Assembly: GCF_014863355.1 (NCBI RefSeq)
Contig: NZ_JACZEP010000002.1
Span: forward strand, 434,001 to 498,000
Source of the DNA: Aminobacter carboxidus
GTDB taxonomy: Bacteria > Pseudomonadota > Alphaproteobacteria > Rhizobiales > Rhizobiaceae
DNA length: 64,000 nucleotides
Direction: 5' to 3'
Part shown: positions 51,699-59,627 of the stretch, one piece after another
Layout of the letters: the number at the start of each line of letters is the position of its first letter
Numbering within the stretch: position 1 is the stretch's first letter
The notes under the pieces: model-generated
Database searches by the model: none
What the model was told of the DNA's origin: nothing
What the model saw: the letters and a program-made list of their open reading frames with translations, nothing else
Position numbers and translations under genes: made by a program

Positions 51699-52235
51699 TC
51701 AGGCCTTGAGGGCCTTGGCGCGCTCGATCGCCTCGACGATCATCTTCTTGGCATAGGCGGCATCGTGCCAGCCGCCGATCTTGACCCACTTGCCGGGCTC
51801 GAGATCCTTGTAGTGACCGAAGAAGTGCTCGATCTGCTGCAGCGTGATCTCGGGCAGGTCGGTGTGGTTGAAGACGTTCTCATAGCGGCGGGTCAGCTTG
51901 GGCGACGGCACGGCGATGACTTTTTCGTCCTGGCCGGCATTATCTTCCATGACCAGCACGCCGATCGGGCGCACATTGATGACGCAGCCGGGGATGAGCT
52001 GGCGGGTGTTGCAGACCAGGACGTCGATCGGATCGCCGTCGCCGGAGAGCGTGTGTGGCACGAAGCCGTAGTTACCCGGATAGTGCATCGGGGTGTAGAG
52101 GAAGCGGTCGACGACGAGCGTGCCGGCTTCCTTGTCCATCTCGTACTTGATCGGCTGGCCGCCGACAGGCACTTCGACGATCACGTTGACGTCTTCAGGC
52201 GGATTCTTGCCGATCGAAATCGCATCGATGCGCAT
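51699..52235 (-). CDS. ppa: Inorganic pyrophosphatase (family I)
   Basis: A 178-residue cytosolic enzyme that hydrolyses pyrophosphate to two phosphates with Mg. Landmarks are [21 protein letters not shown] (in parts, residues about 18-38), [24 protein letters not shown] (in parts, about 39-62), and the metal-binding [12 protein letters not shown] near 64-75. All three aspartates of the D-x-D-P-x-D motif are present. Length is normal for bacterial family I enzymes. Confidence 0.95.
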   Translation of the reverse strand: MRIDAISIGKNPPEDVNVIVEVPVGGQPIKYEMDKEAGTLVVDRFLYTPMHYPGNYGFVPHTLSGDGDPIDVLVCNTRQLIPGCVINVRPIGVLVMEDNAGQDEKVIAVPSPKLTRRYENVFNHTDLPEITLQQIEHFFGHYKDLEPGKWVKIGGWHDAAYAKKMIVEAIERAKALKA

Positions 52236-52339
52236 GGGGAAGCTCCAGAATTAAAGGTGCCTCCCGATAAACGCCTTGGGCCGCGTGTGCAATGCAATAT
52301 TGATGTCAGGCGCGTGCGACGAAAGGCTTGGCTTGGGGA

Positions 52340-52846
52340 TCATTCCCAGACGAAAGCGACTTTCTTCAGCGCCTTGTGGTCGAAAACCTCGACGCCTTCG
52401 GCGATGTCGCGGCCGCCGGCGCCGGAATAGAAGGCCAGCGCGTTGTCGTTCTCCTCGAGCGCCCAGACCACCATGCCCTTGAGGCCGTGGTCGGCGAGGC
52501 GCTGGCGGGCGGCGGCGAACAGCCGGCTGCCGAGACCGATGCCCTGGCATTCGGGGCGCAGGTAAAGTTCGTAGATCTCGCCCTGCTGCTTGAGCTCGCG
52601 GGCGCGGTTGCGGCCGAGCGTGGCGTAGCCGGCGATCTTGCCGCCGATCTCGATGACAAGGACCGTCGCGGCGCGGCGGATGGCATTGGCCCACCATTCG
52701 CCGCCGCGGCGGTTGATCATGGTGGTCAGCGCGCGATGCGGGATGATGCCGGAGTAGGCACCGCGCCAAGCCTCATGGTGAACCTCGGCGATGGCATCGG
52801 CATCGCGGGGTTCGGCTTTCCTGATGTCTATCGTCAGCGTGTTCAT
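52340..52846 (-). CDS. GNAT-family N-acetyltransferase
   Basis: A 168-residue acetyl-CoA-dependent acetyltransferase. The first strand and helix are IRKAEPRDADAIAEVHHEAWRGAYSG (in parts). The acetyl-CoA loop is YLRPECQGIGLGSRLFAAARQ (in parts, about residues 92-112), with the R/Q-x-x-G-x-G/A motif. The C-terminal strand ALEENDNALAFYSGAGGRDI (about 132-151) is also typical. The acceptor (small molecule or protein N-terminus) cannot be told. It is transcribed towards ppa but separated by about 100 bases. Confidence 0.85.
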   Translation of the reverse strand: MNTLTIDIRKAEPRDADAIAEVHHEAWRGAYSGIIPHRALTTMINRRGGEWWANAIRRAATVLVIEIGGKIAGYATLGRNRARELKQQGEIYELYLRPECQGIGLGSRLFAAARQRLADHGLKGMVVWALEENDNALAFYSGAGGRDIAEGVEVFDHKALKKVAFVWE

Positions 52847-52977
52847 AGTTTTTTAACCATAAACCGCGTCGCGACAGTTGCAAAGTGTCCGCGAACGTTG
52901 CCGCTGGCCTTTCACATGATCGGGAATGAAGATCAGGACGCAGTGTGTCCAAATGGACTCACCGGGAGATGCGCGCG

Positions 52978-53616
52978 CTAGATTTCGACGAGGTGGTCGT
53001 CGAGTTCGTTGGCATCGTGCTCGGACACCGGGAAATGCGCCGAGAGCAGGTTGCCGACAGTTGATATGGCAGCGACGAAGCCGTCGGCAAGACGGTTTTC
53101 GCCGGCATGGCGGATCAGGTCGGCAACAATGCCGTCCCATTTGTCCTGCGGTACCTTGGCGTCGATGCCGGCATCGGCAACGACTTCGGCATAACGTTCG
53201 GCCAGGGAAACGAAGATCAGCACCCCGGTGCGCGCCATCGTGAGATGAACGTTGCGGGCGTAGAACTGCCTGAGCGCGTTGTCATGCGCTGCGCGGTAGA
53301 GCAGGTTGCGCGGCACCAGCCAGATGCGCAATCCGGGCATCGACCACAACAATGCGCAGGCAGCGGCAAGCGCGAGCATCTGGACGATGACGAAATGCGG
53401 CAGCCGGACTGCGACCCACCAGTATTCAAGCGCGAAAGCAGCAGCGAGGCTGACCAGCAGGATGCCTGTCATGACGGCAAAGGCGGCTGCGAAGAAATAG
53501 CCGTCGCTGCGGTGGGCGACGACGCAATAGATCTCACCCGATGTTTCGGCTTCGGCGGTACGGATTGCCGCTGCGATGCGTTCGTGGTCGCCGGCGTTGA
53601 GCGTGGTTTGGGTCAT
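52978..53616 (-). CDS. TPM-domain membrane protein
   Basis: A 212-residue protein of the TPM (YgcG/TPM_phosphatase) family. It starts DHERIAAAIRTAEAETSGEIYCVVA, then has two or three hydrophobic helices (about residues 42-95) inserted between the first strand and the rest. The motif VLIFVSLAERYAEVVADAGI (about 132-151) matches the TPM core. Some TPM domains have acid phosphatase activity; function here is unknown. The start is 6 bases after the stop of the larger TPM gene, so the two are one operon with lemA. Confidence 0.8.
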   Translation of the reverse strand: MTQTTLNAGDHERIAAAIRTAEAETSGEIYCVVAHRSDGYFFAAAFAVMTGILLVSLAAAFALEYWWVAVRLPHFVIVQMLALAAACALLWSMPGLRIWLVPRNLLYRAAHDNALRQFYARNVHLTMARTGVLIFVSLAERYAEVVADAGIDAKVPQDKWDGIVADLIRHAGENRLADGFVAAISTVGNLLSAHFPVSEHDANELDDHLVEI

Positions 53617-53622
53617 GTCGTC

Positions 53623-54471
53623 CTACCAGCTTCCTGAAGAGCCGCCGCCGCCGGAGGAGCCGCCTCCGCCGGAAAAGCCACCGCCGCCTCCGCCCGAGGA
53701 CCAGCCACCGCCGCCTCCGCCCGAGGACCAGCCTCCGCCGCCACCGCCCGAGGACCAGCCGCCTGACGACGAGCCCGAGCGCTGGTTGTAGTTGAAGGTC
53801 ATGCCGAGCCAGGTGTAGCGGCCGGGGCCGAGCTTGCGGCCATAGATGCGCGGCAGGATCGCCATGGCGATGCCGCCGACAAACAGGGTTGCCCACAGCG
53901 CGATGAAGACGAAGAAGATGATGTCGTCTTCGCTCATGCCGGAGATGCCGGTCTGCTCGTTGCGCTTGGCGCGGGCCTCGAGCTCGGCGCCTTCGCCCTC
54001 GACGACCATGACGATGTCATCGACGGCGCTGGAGATGCCGCCCGAGAAATCACCGGCGCGGAAGGCCGGCACCATGGTGTTTTCGATGATCAGCTTGGTG
54101 TGCAGGTCGGTCAGCACGCCTTCGAGACCATAGCCGACCTCGATGCGCATGCGCCGGTCGTTAGGCGCCACGATCAGCAGCACGCCATTGTCCTCGCCGG
54201 CCTGGCCGAGCTTCCAGGCGCGGAACAGGCGGTTGGCGTAGGGTTCGATCTCCTCGCCGTCGAGGCTAGGGATGGTGGCGACGACGATCTGGTCGGAGGA
54301 TTTCTGTTCAAATGCTGCAAGCTTCTGCACCAGCTCGGCTTCGGTGGCGGCGTCGATGATGCCGGCATTGTCGACGACGCGGCCGGTGAGGGCGGGCAGT
54401 TCGGCGGCGAAGGCGGGGGCCGCGAACAGCAGAAGCAGAAGTGCGAGAACCGCAGGGAAGTGCTTGAACAC
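53623..54471 (-). CDS. TPM-domain (YgcG-like) protein with Gly/Ser-rich tail
   Basis: A 282-residue exported membrane protein if read from GTG 54471. The signal peptide FKHFPAVLALLLLLFAAPAFAAE is followed by a TPM domain (LTGRVVDNAGIIDAATEAEL near residue 27, QIVVATIPSLDG near 60, GVLLIVAPNDRRMRIEVGYGLEG in parts, about 92-114), one helix near 195-215, and a low-complexity tail of WSSGGGGGG repeats. The 5' end abuts the RIME-like element, which supplies the codons for any longer start such as ATG 54504 (293 residues). Neither start has a well-spaced ribosome site. The YgcG family normally pairs with LemA, as here. Confidence 0.82.
   Translation of the reverse strand: MFKHFPAVLALLLLLFAAPAFAAELPALTGRVVDNAGIIDAATEAELVQKLAAFEQKSSDQIVVATIPSLDGEEIEPYANRLFRAWKLGQAGEDNGVLLIVAPNDRRMRIEVGYGLEGVLTDLHTKLIIENTMVPAFRAGDFSGGISSAVDDIVMVVEGEGAELEARAKRNEQTGISGMSEDDIIFFVFIALWATLFVGGIAMAILPRIYGRKLGPGRYTWLGMTFNYNQRSGSSSGGWSSGGGGGGWSSGGGGGGWSSGGGGGGFSGGGGSSGGGGSSGSW
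53681..53761 (-). repeat. 27-bp tandem repeat in the TPM gene tail
   Basis: Three near-perfect 27-bp units (53681-53707, 53708-53734, 53735-53761) encode WSSGGGGGG three times on the minus strand. The length is a multiple of 3, so copy-number change would keep the frame and only alter tail length. Confidence 0.9.
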
Positions 54472-54472
54472 C

Positions 54473-54613
54473 CCCCTCTGGCCTGCCGGCCATCTCCCCC
54501 GCATGGGGAGAGAATGGCAGCGTCGGCCTTGGTGCTGGACGTTCAATGTTTGCGATGAATAGAGGCCGTGCGTCTCCCCCCTCGCGGGGGAGACGGCCGG
54601 CAGGCCAGAGGGG
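54473..54613. repeat. RIME-like palindromic intergenic repeat
   Basis: A 141-bp mosaic element. Its ends are perfect 19-bp inverted repeats (54473-54491 and 54595-54613). Inside are two hairpins: ctcccc/ggggag around 54494-54511, and gtctccccc (54572-54580) with gggggagac (54586-54594). The layout, with GCCTGCCGG and CTCCCCC blocks, resembles the rhizobial RIME elements as I remember them. It lies between lemA and the TPM gene, and touches the start of the latter. Confidence 0.75.
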
Positions 54614-54684
54614 AGTGTCCAGACGCCCGCGCTCAAGGTCATCCCTGCAACTTTACCGGTGCGGCCCAGCTGTGGCTGTCGTCC

Positions 54685-55320
54685 TCACCCGCCCTGGCCC
54701 GTGCCGAAATTCACCTTGGGCGCCTCAAGCTTGTCTTCGGCGACGGTGAAGTTCTGGAACGGCTGGTTGCGGAACCAGAGCGAATTCCAGATCATGGCGG
54801 GGAAGGTCTTGAGCGAGGTGTTGTAGACGCGCACAGTCTCGATGTAGTCGCGGCGGGCGACAGCGATGCGGTTTTCGGTGCCTTCGAGCTGGGCCTGAAG
54901 CGCGAGGAAGTTCTGGTTCGCCTTGAGGTCGGGGTAGTTCTCGACGACGGCGAGCAGGCGCGACAGTGCGCTGGTGAGACCGGCCTGGTTGTCCTGGAAA
55001 GCCTTGAAGGCGTTGGGATCGGTCAGCGTTTCGGGCGTCACCGTCACTTGGGTTGCCTTGGCGCGGGCCTCGACGACGCCTTCGAGCGTCTCCTTTTCGT
55101 GCGAGGCATAACCCTTCACCGTCTCGACCAGGTTGGGGATGAGGTCGGCGCGGCGCTGGTATTGGTTCAGCACTTCGCTCCATGCAGCCTTGGCCTGCTC
55201 TTCCTGCGTCGGGATGGTGTTGTAGCCGCAGGCCGAAAGCAACGGCACGACAATCGTCAGGAAGACGAAAGCCGGGAGCAGGCGGAAAGCAGGAAGTGCC
55301 GACGAAGCTTGCATGCGCAT
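54685..55320 (-). CDS. lemA: LemA-family lipoprotein
   Basis: A 211-residue LemA protein. The N-terminus has a hydrophobic stretch and a lipobox (LLSACGYN, Cys near residue 32), so it is probably lipid-anchored. The LemA core shows WSEVLNQYQRRADLIPNLVETVKGYASHEKETLEGVVEARAKA (in parts, about 47-90) and VENYPDLKANQNFLALQAQLEGTENRI (in parts, about 125-151), all helical. It heads the lemA-TPM-TPM operon. In other bacteria LemA and YgcG-type proteins are thought to act together at the envelope; a mechanism is not established. Confidence 0.88.
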   Translation of the reverse strand: MRMQASSALPAFRLLPAFVFLTIVVPLLSACGYNTIPTQEEQAKAAWSEVLNQYQRRADLIPNLVETVKGYASHEKETLEGVVEARAKATQVTVTPETLTDPNAFKAFQDNQAGLTSALSRLLAVVENYPDLKANQNFLALQAQLEGTENRIAVARRDYIETVRVYNTSLKTFPAMIWNSLWFRNQPFQNFTVAEDKLEAPKVNFGTGQGG

Positions 55321-55423
55321 CTGATTGTCCTCGACAAAGCAACTGATGCGACAGCATTATCGAAAAACATGGCCGGAGAAAACCGGCGTTTGATTTGGCG
55401 CTGATGCCGGGAGAACTGTGACG

Positions 55424-55681
55424 ATGGCGTCGCCAAGAGACAGCGACAGCGAAAAGGAATCACGCCGCATCCTCGACCGCATTGCGCGTGAGAGCGAGCC
55501 GGGCGGTGCTTCCTTCGTGTCGCGCAATACAGACAAGATGCGCAAGCACCTCGGCGCCGCCGACGTCGACAAGGCCGACCCGATCGAGCATATCGGCACG
55601 CGCATCGGCCGCATCCTCGGCTTTGTCCTGACCGTCGGCCTGATGCTGTGGCTGATCAATTATCTCGTTCGAGGCGGATAA
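55424..55681 (+). CDS. Small C-tail-anchored hypothetical protein
   Basis: An 85-residue protein with a charged cytoplasmic part (residues 1-60, rich in Asp, Glu, Arg and Ser) and one C-terminal helix (about 63-82, GFVLTVGLMLWLINYLVRGG). ATG 55424 is preferred over GTG 55418 because ggga lies at a better distance. It is 5 bases before pdxY and probably co-transcribed with it. I do not recognise the family. Confidence 0.65.
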   Translation: MASPRDSDSEKESRRILDRIARESEPGGASFVSRNTDKMRKHLGAADVDKADPIEHIGTRIGRILGFVLTVGLMLWLINYLVRGG

Positions 55682-55686
55682 GTTCC

Positions 55687-56592
55687 ATGACATCTGAAGC
55701 CGGGACAGCCGCGCCACGCGCGGTCATCGTCGTGTCGAGCCATGTCGCGCGCGGTTCGGTCGGCAATCGCGCCGCGGTGTTTGCCCTGGAGACGCTTGGC
55801 CACCCGGTCTGGGCCGTGCCGACGGTGATGTTGCCGTGGCATCCCGGCCATGGCCGCGCGACACGCATCGTACCGCCGACCGAACAGTTCGCCGCCTTCA
55901 TGGCCGATCTCGAGCGGGCGCCGTGGCTGGGGGAAGTCGCGGCGGTGCTGTCGGGCTATCTCGGCGAGGCCGGGCAGGTCGAGGCCGTGGCTTCGCTGGT
56001 CGAGACTGTGAAGGCGAAGAACCCACAAGCGCTCTATGTCTGCGATCCGGTGATCGGCGATTCCGGCGGGCTCTACGTTGCCGAGGCCCTGGCTGCCGGC
56101 ATTCGCGACCGGTTGCTGCCCCTGGCCGATATCGCCACGCCAAATCGCTATGAGCTGGAGTGGCTGTCGGGCGCCAAGGTCGACGACATGCGCGCGACCA
56201 TGGCGGCAGCGCTCGGGCTCGGGCCGGCAACGATGCTGGTGACCTCGGCGCATGCGCTGATGGCCAATGGCACCGGCAACATGCTGGTTACCCAGACGCA
56301 GGCGCTGCTGGCCGAACATCGCACTGTCGAGCGGCCGCCGAACGGGCTCGGCGATCTCAGTGCCGCTGTCTTCCTGGCGCGACTGCTCGCCGGCCATACC
56401 CCTGCCAAGGCGCTGCAGTCGACGACGGCCGCGGTCTACGAGATCCTGGCACGCACCTCCAAGCGTGGTGGCGACGAGCTGCAGCTCGAAACCGATGCCC
56501 AAAGCCTGTCGCACCCGATGGCGTTGGTCGAGCTGCGCACGCTCATCCATCCCTCGCGGAGCCGAAAACCCGGTCAGGATTCCGGGGCGTGA
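55687..56592 (+). CDS. pdxY: Pyridoxal kinase (PdxY type)
   Basis: A 301-residue ribokinase-fold enzyme that phosphorylates pyridoxal in the PLP salvage pathway. Landmarks are VIVVSSHVARGSVGNRAAVFALETLGHPVWAVPTV (in parts, residues 12-46), YVCDPVIGDSGGLYV near 118 and TPNRYELEWLSG near 150. The anion-hole region reads PPNGLGDLSAAVFLARLL near 217, a slight variant of the usual G-x-GD. ATG 55687 gives the family length; the upstream open frame overlaps the previous gene. The stop overlaps the DUF429 gene by 4 bases (GTGA). Confidence 0.85.
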   Translation: MTSEAGTAAPRAVIVVSSHVARGSVGNRAAVFALETLGHPVWAVPTVMLPWHPGHGRATRIVPPTEQFAAFMADLERAPWLGEVAAVLSGYLGEAGQVEAVASLVETVKAKNPQALYVCDPVIGDSGGLYVAEALAAGIRDRLLPLADIATPNRYELEWLSGAKVDDMRATMAAALGLGPATMLVTSAHALMANGTGNMLVTQTQALLAEHRTVERPPNGLGDLSAAVFLARLLAGHTPAKALQSTTAAVYEILARTSKRGGDELQLETDAQSLSHPMALVELRTLIHPSRSRKPGQDSGA

Positions 56593-57338
56593 CGGTTGCC
56601 GGCGTCGACGGCTGCAAGGCCGGCTGGATCGCCGTGATCCGCAACGCCGGGACCAAGGCCCAGGTCTTCGGCAGCTTCGCAGACTTGCTGGCGGCGATGC
56701 CTGACGATGCGGTGGTGGCGGTCGACATGCCGATCGGCCTGCCCGACTTCACGACCAAGGGCGGGCGTGGGCCGGAAGCACTGGTGCGGCCATTGCTCGG
56801 GCAGCGCCAGTCGAGCGTCTTTTCGATCCCATCACGGGCGGCGGTTCACGCTGACTCAGCTGGTTTCGCCGACCTCGATACATGGTACGCGGCGCATCGG
56901 CGCTCGAGCGAGGTGGCGATGCAGACATCTGAGCCGCCGCGCGGCGTGTCGATCCAGGCATTCGGCATCTTTGCCAAAATCCGCGAGATCGACGCGCTGA
57001 TGATGGCGCAGCCCGAACTGCGCCAACGGGTGATTGAATCGCATCCCGAAGTGGCGTTTTGGCGGCTCAATGGCGGGCAGGCGATGAGCCTGCCCAAGAA
57101 GATCAAGGGCAGCGTCAATCCCGCTGGTATGGAGGAGCGCAAGTCGCTGCTGGCGCGCGTCGGCCATGATCGCAGCTTCCTCGACCAGCCGGCACCGCGC
57201 GGCGCGGCGGCGGACGATTTCCTCGACGCCTGCGCGATGATGCTGATCGCCGAACGGCACAGTCGCGGACAAACCACGAGTTTTCCGTCGCCGCCGGCGC
57301 GCGATATCAATGGTATTCCCGTCGCGATCTGGGTTTAA
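56589..57338 (+). CDS. DUF429 family protein (RNase H-like fold)
   Basis: A 249-residue protein with the DUF429 start VAGVDGCKAGWIAVIR, then VVAVDMPIGLPDFTTKGGRGPEALVR (in parts, about residues 40-65), SVFSIPSRAAVHA near 77, ESHPEVAFWRLNGG near 148 and AADDFLDACAMMLIAERH near 200. The conserved acidic residues suggest an RNase H/ruvC-like nuclease core, but activity is unknown to me. It uses GTG overlapping the pdxY stop, so the two proteins are translationally coupled. Confidence 0.8.
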   Translation: MTVAGVDGCKAGWIAVIRNAGTKAQVFGSFADLLAAMPDDAVVAVDMPIGLPDFTTKGGRGPEALVRPLLGQRQSSVFSIPSRAAVHADSAGFADLDTWYAAHRRSSEVAMQTSEPPRGVSIQAFGIFAKIREIDALMMAQPELRQRVIESHPEVAFWRLNGGQAMSLPKKIKGSVNPAGMEERKSLLARVGHDRSFLDQPAPRGAAADDFLDACAMMLIAERHSRGQTTSFPSPPARDINGIPVAIWV

Positions 57339-57365
57339 TGCCTCTGTCCGAGATGGAGGCGTGCG

Positions 57366-57770
57366 ATGATGCCTATTCGTACGATGGCGGTGGTCCTGGC
57401 GCTGCTGGTAACTGTCAGTGCCGTCGCGCAGGAAAACATCGTCGACCGCTGGTATGCGGCGCTGCTCAAGGCGGACGGGGCAGCGCTTTCGCAATTGCTG
57501 TCCAACGATGCGACGATAAGGCTCGACGACATCGGCGTGACCCAGAGCAAGGCCGAGTTCATTGCCTCGATGGACGAATGGCAGGCAGCCGTGAAAGGCG
57601 CCAAGATCCGCCACAAGATCGAGACGGAAATGGGCGAAACGATCGTGGTGCGGACCTGCTACGACTTTCCCAACAACGACATGACGACGCGCGAAACCTT
57701 CACCACTAAGGGTGGGGTGATCGTCGCCAACACGCAGATGACGATCGGCGAGAACTGCGACGGTTTCTAG
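57366..57770 (+). CDS. Exported SnoaL/NTF2-like protein
   Basis: A 134-residue protein with a signal peptide (MMPIRTMAVVLALLVTVSAVAQE, cut near residue 22) and an NTF2-like cone fold suggested by VDRWYAALLKADGAALSQLLSNDATIRL (in parts). Two cysteines in the mature protein (TCYDF, ENCDG) could pair. ggagg sits 6 bases before the first ATG; the second ATG is one codon later. The 3' end overlaps the convergent MFS gene by 4 bases. The function is unknown. Confidence 0.7.
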   Translation: MMPIRTMAVVLALLVTVSAVAQENIVDRWYAALLKADGAALSQLLSNDATIRLDDIGVTQSKAEFIASMDEWQAAVKGAKIRHKIETEMGETIVVRTCYDFPNNDMTTRETFTTKGGVIVANTQMTIGENCDGF

Positions 57771-59023
57771 GCCTGTTTCAGGCGCGTCATCAGCGACGGT
57801 TCCGGCAGCCGGCGCCAGACCAGCCATGACAGGATGGCGATGAGGCCCATGATCGGGATGACGGTAGCGAGCGCGTTGACCGGATCACCCATCAATGCTG
57901 CCGCCGCGCCGCCGACCATGCCGGCGCCCATCTGGAAAAAGCCCATCATGGCCGATGCAGCCCCGGCATTTTCCGGGAAAGGCGCCATCGCTGCCGTCAT
58001 CATTGCCGGTGAGATCATAGCGATGCCGAAGGCATAGATGCCGACCGGAACCATGACGAGCAGGAAGGTCGGCTCATACGACCTGAGCAAGATGGCCAGG
58101 GCGATCGAGCCGATGGCAACGAAGGTCAGGCCGACCGGCACCATTCGCGCGGCACCGTAACGCTTCATGCAGATGCGCATGACAATTGCGCCTGCCATGA
58201 AGTTGGCGGTCTGCATCAGCATGCCGACGCCGAACTGGGTCGGTGTGAGGCCGACGCGCTCCATCAGGATAAAGGCCAGCACCGTGGCCTGGGTATAGAT
58301 CGCGCCTGTCGTGCCGGCGATGACCAGGCAGCAGAGCACGAAATAGGGGCTGCGGAACAAGGAGCCGTAGGAGGTGATAAGTGCCGCCGGCCGGATACGG
58401 CTCAGATCGCGTGTCACCGTTTCACGCAAGGCAAAGATCGCCACCAGCATGACCACGATGCCGAGCAGCACCATCACCACGAAAATGGCATGCCAGCCGA
58501 ACAACTCCATGGTCAGGCCGCCAAGCGTGGGGGCGATGGCCGGGCCGAGCGCCAAAAGGATGCCGATCATGTTCATGATGCGGGCGGAGCGTTCATGGGT
58601 GAAGACGTCGCGAACAACGGCGCGCGCCACCGAAACGCCGACGGCGGCGCCGACGCCCTGGAGGAAGCGCGCGACGACAAGCGTTTCGATGTTCGGCGCC
58701 ATCAGCGCCAGCACGCTTGCGGCAAGATAGATCGCCATGAAGGCGAGCGTGATCGGGCGGCGGCCGAAGCCATCGGAGAGCGGGCCGCAGACCAGCTGGG
58801 CGAAGGCGAAGCCGCCGAAATAGAGTGACAGCGTCATCTTGACCGCGGCTTCGGTGGTGTCGAAGGCCTGGACGATCTCGGGCATGGCAGGGGTGAACAG
58901 CGCCAGCGAGATCGGGCCGATGGCGACCATCAGGCCGCCGATCAGCGACACGCGGCGCTCGCTCATGATCGGCGCGGTTTCAACGAGGTCGAGCGCCTGG
59001 CTTAGGTCGGAGCGCATGTTCAT
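57767..59023 (-). CDS. Bcr/CflA-type drug efflux transporter (MFS)
   Basis: A 418-residue inner-membrane MFS protein with about 12 helices. The Bcr/CflA signature ISLALFTPAMPEIVQAFDTTEAAVKMTLSLYFGGFAFAQLVCGPLSDGFGRRP (in parts, residues about 37-90) includes the loop GPLSDGFGRRP. ARFLQGVGAAVGVSVARAVVRDVF (in parts, about 117-140) is motif C-like. It exports drugs or metabolites with a proton gradient. It overlaps marR by 4 bases (ATGA), so the pair is probably one transcript under MarR control. Confidence 0.9.
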   Translation of the reverse strand: MNMRSDLSQALDLVETAPIMSERRVSLIGGLMVAIGPISLALFTPAMPEIVQAFDTTEAAVKMTLSLYFGGFAFAQLVCGPLSDGFGRRPITLAFMAIYLAASVLALMAPNIETLVVARFLQGVGAAVGVSVARAVVRDVFTHERSARIMNMIGILLALGPAIAPTLGGLTMELFGWHAIFVVMVLLGIVVMLVAIFALRETVTRDLSRIRPAALITSYGSLFRSPYFVLCCLVIAGTTGAIYTQATVLAFILMERVGLTPTQFGVGMLMQTANFMAGAIVMRICMKRYGAARMVPVGLTFVAIGSIALAILLRSYEPTFLLVMVPVGIYAFGIAMISPAMMTAAMAPFPENAGAASAMMGFFQMGAGMVGGAAAALMGDPVNALATVIPIMGLIAILSWLVWRRLPEPSLMTRLKQA

Positions 59024-59496
59024 GCTGCCGCATCCTCGCCAGAAAGCGCATCGCTGCGGACGGCAAGCAGGTTGGCGCGGGCGGCCCGTAGCGAAACCAG
59101 AAGGCGCTGCCAGTCGTCGGGATCGATGCCAAGGGCTGCCTCGCTGCGGATCGCGGCGGCCATCGGCTCGATTTGCCTGACGACGGTCGAACCGGCTTCG
59201 GTGAGGGTCACCAGCTTGGCGCGGCGATCGGCCGGATCGGGCTGGCGCTCGACAAAACCCTTGGCTTCGAGCCGGTCGACAAGACCGCTCAGCGTCATCG
59301 CTTCAACGCCGAGACGTTCGGCCAATACCGTCTGGCGGATGGGGCCGGTGCGGCTGACATTGAGTAGCGCGCGACCCTCGCCGGTGGTGAGGCCGAGGCC
59401 GGCTTCGGTGGTGCGGCGGTCCATCTCGGCGCGGATGATGCGCGAGAGATCATTGACGATGAAGCCAAACGTGTCGGTTTCAGGGGGCGAAGGCAT
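59020..59496 (-). CDS. MarR-family regulator
   Basis: A 158-residue winged-helix regulator. The DNA-binding part is TRTGPIRQTVLAERLGVEAMTLSGLVDRLEAKGFVERQPDPADRRAKLVTLTEAG (in parts, residues about 48-105) with the D-x-R-A-K wing. It is expected to repress the downstream efflux gene and itself until a phenolic or drug ligand binds. The A/T-rich dyad at 59502-59530 begins 6 bases upstream of its ATG. Confidence 0.9.
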   Translation of the reverse strand: MPSPPETDTFGFIVNDLSRIIRAEMDRRTTEAGLGLTTGEGRALLNVSRTGPIRQTVLAERLGVEAMTLSGLVDRLEAKGFVERQPDPADRRAKLVTLTEAGSTVVRQIEPMAAAIRSEAALGIDPDDWQRLLVSLRAARANLLAVRSDALSGEDAAA

Positions 59497-59501
59497 TTTA
59501 G

Positions 59502-59530
59502 TAAGTAATCCTTATTATATGGCTTACTTA
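59502..59530 (-). promoter_or_regulatory. MarR operator-like dyad
   Basis: Arms taagtaa (59502-59508) and ttactta (59524-59530) are perfect complements around a 15-base spacer that is almost all A/T, unusual in this G+C-rich DNA. It lies just upstream of marR and before the divergent peptidase gene. Half-site size and spacing fit MarR operators. Confidence 0.65.
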
Positions 59531-59627
59531 GTTTGACGTTGGCGGAGAGTCAATGCGGTTGCACAGCTTTCGGTCCGGCCCTACATCGAGGCTGTCCGAA
59601 CCGAATGCCAATCGAGGAAGCCATTCC

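Noticed and set aside
53681-53761. 27-bp repeats considered as a CRISPR-like array
   Set aside because: The units are contiguous without unique spacers and code for a Gly-rich protein tail.
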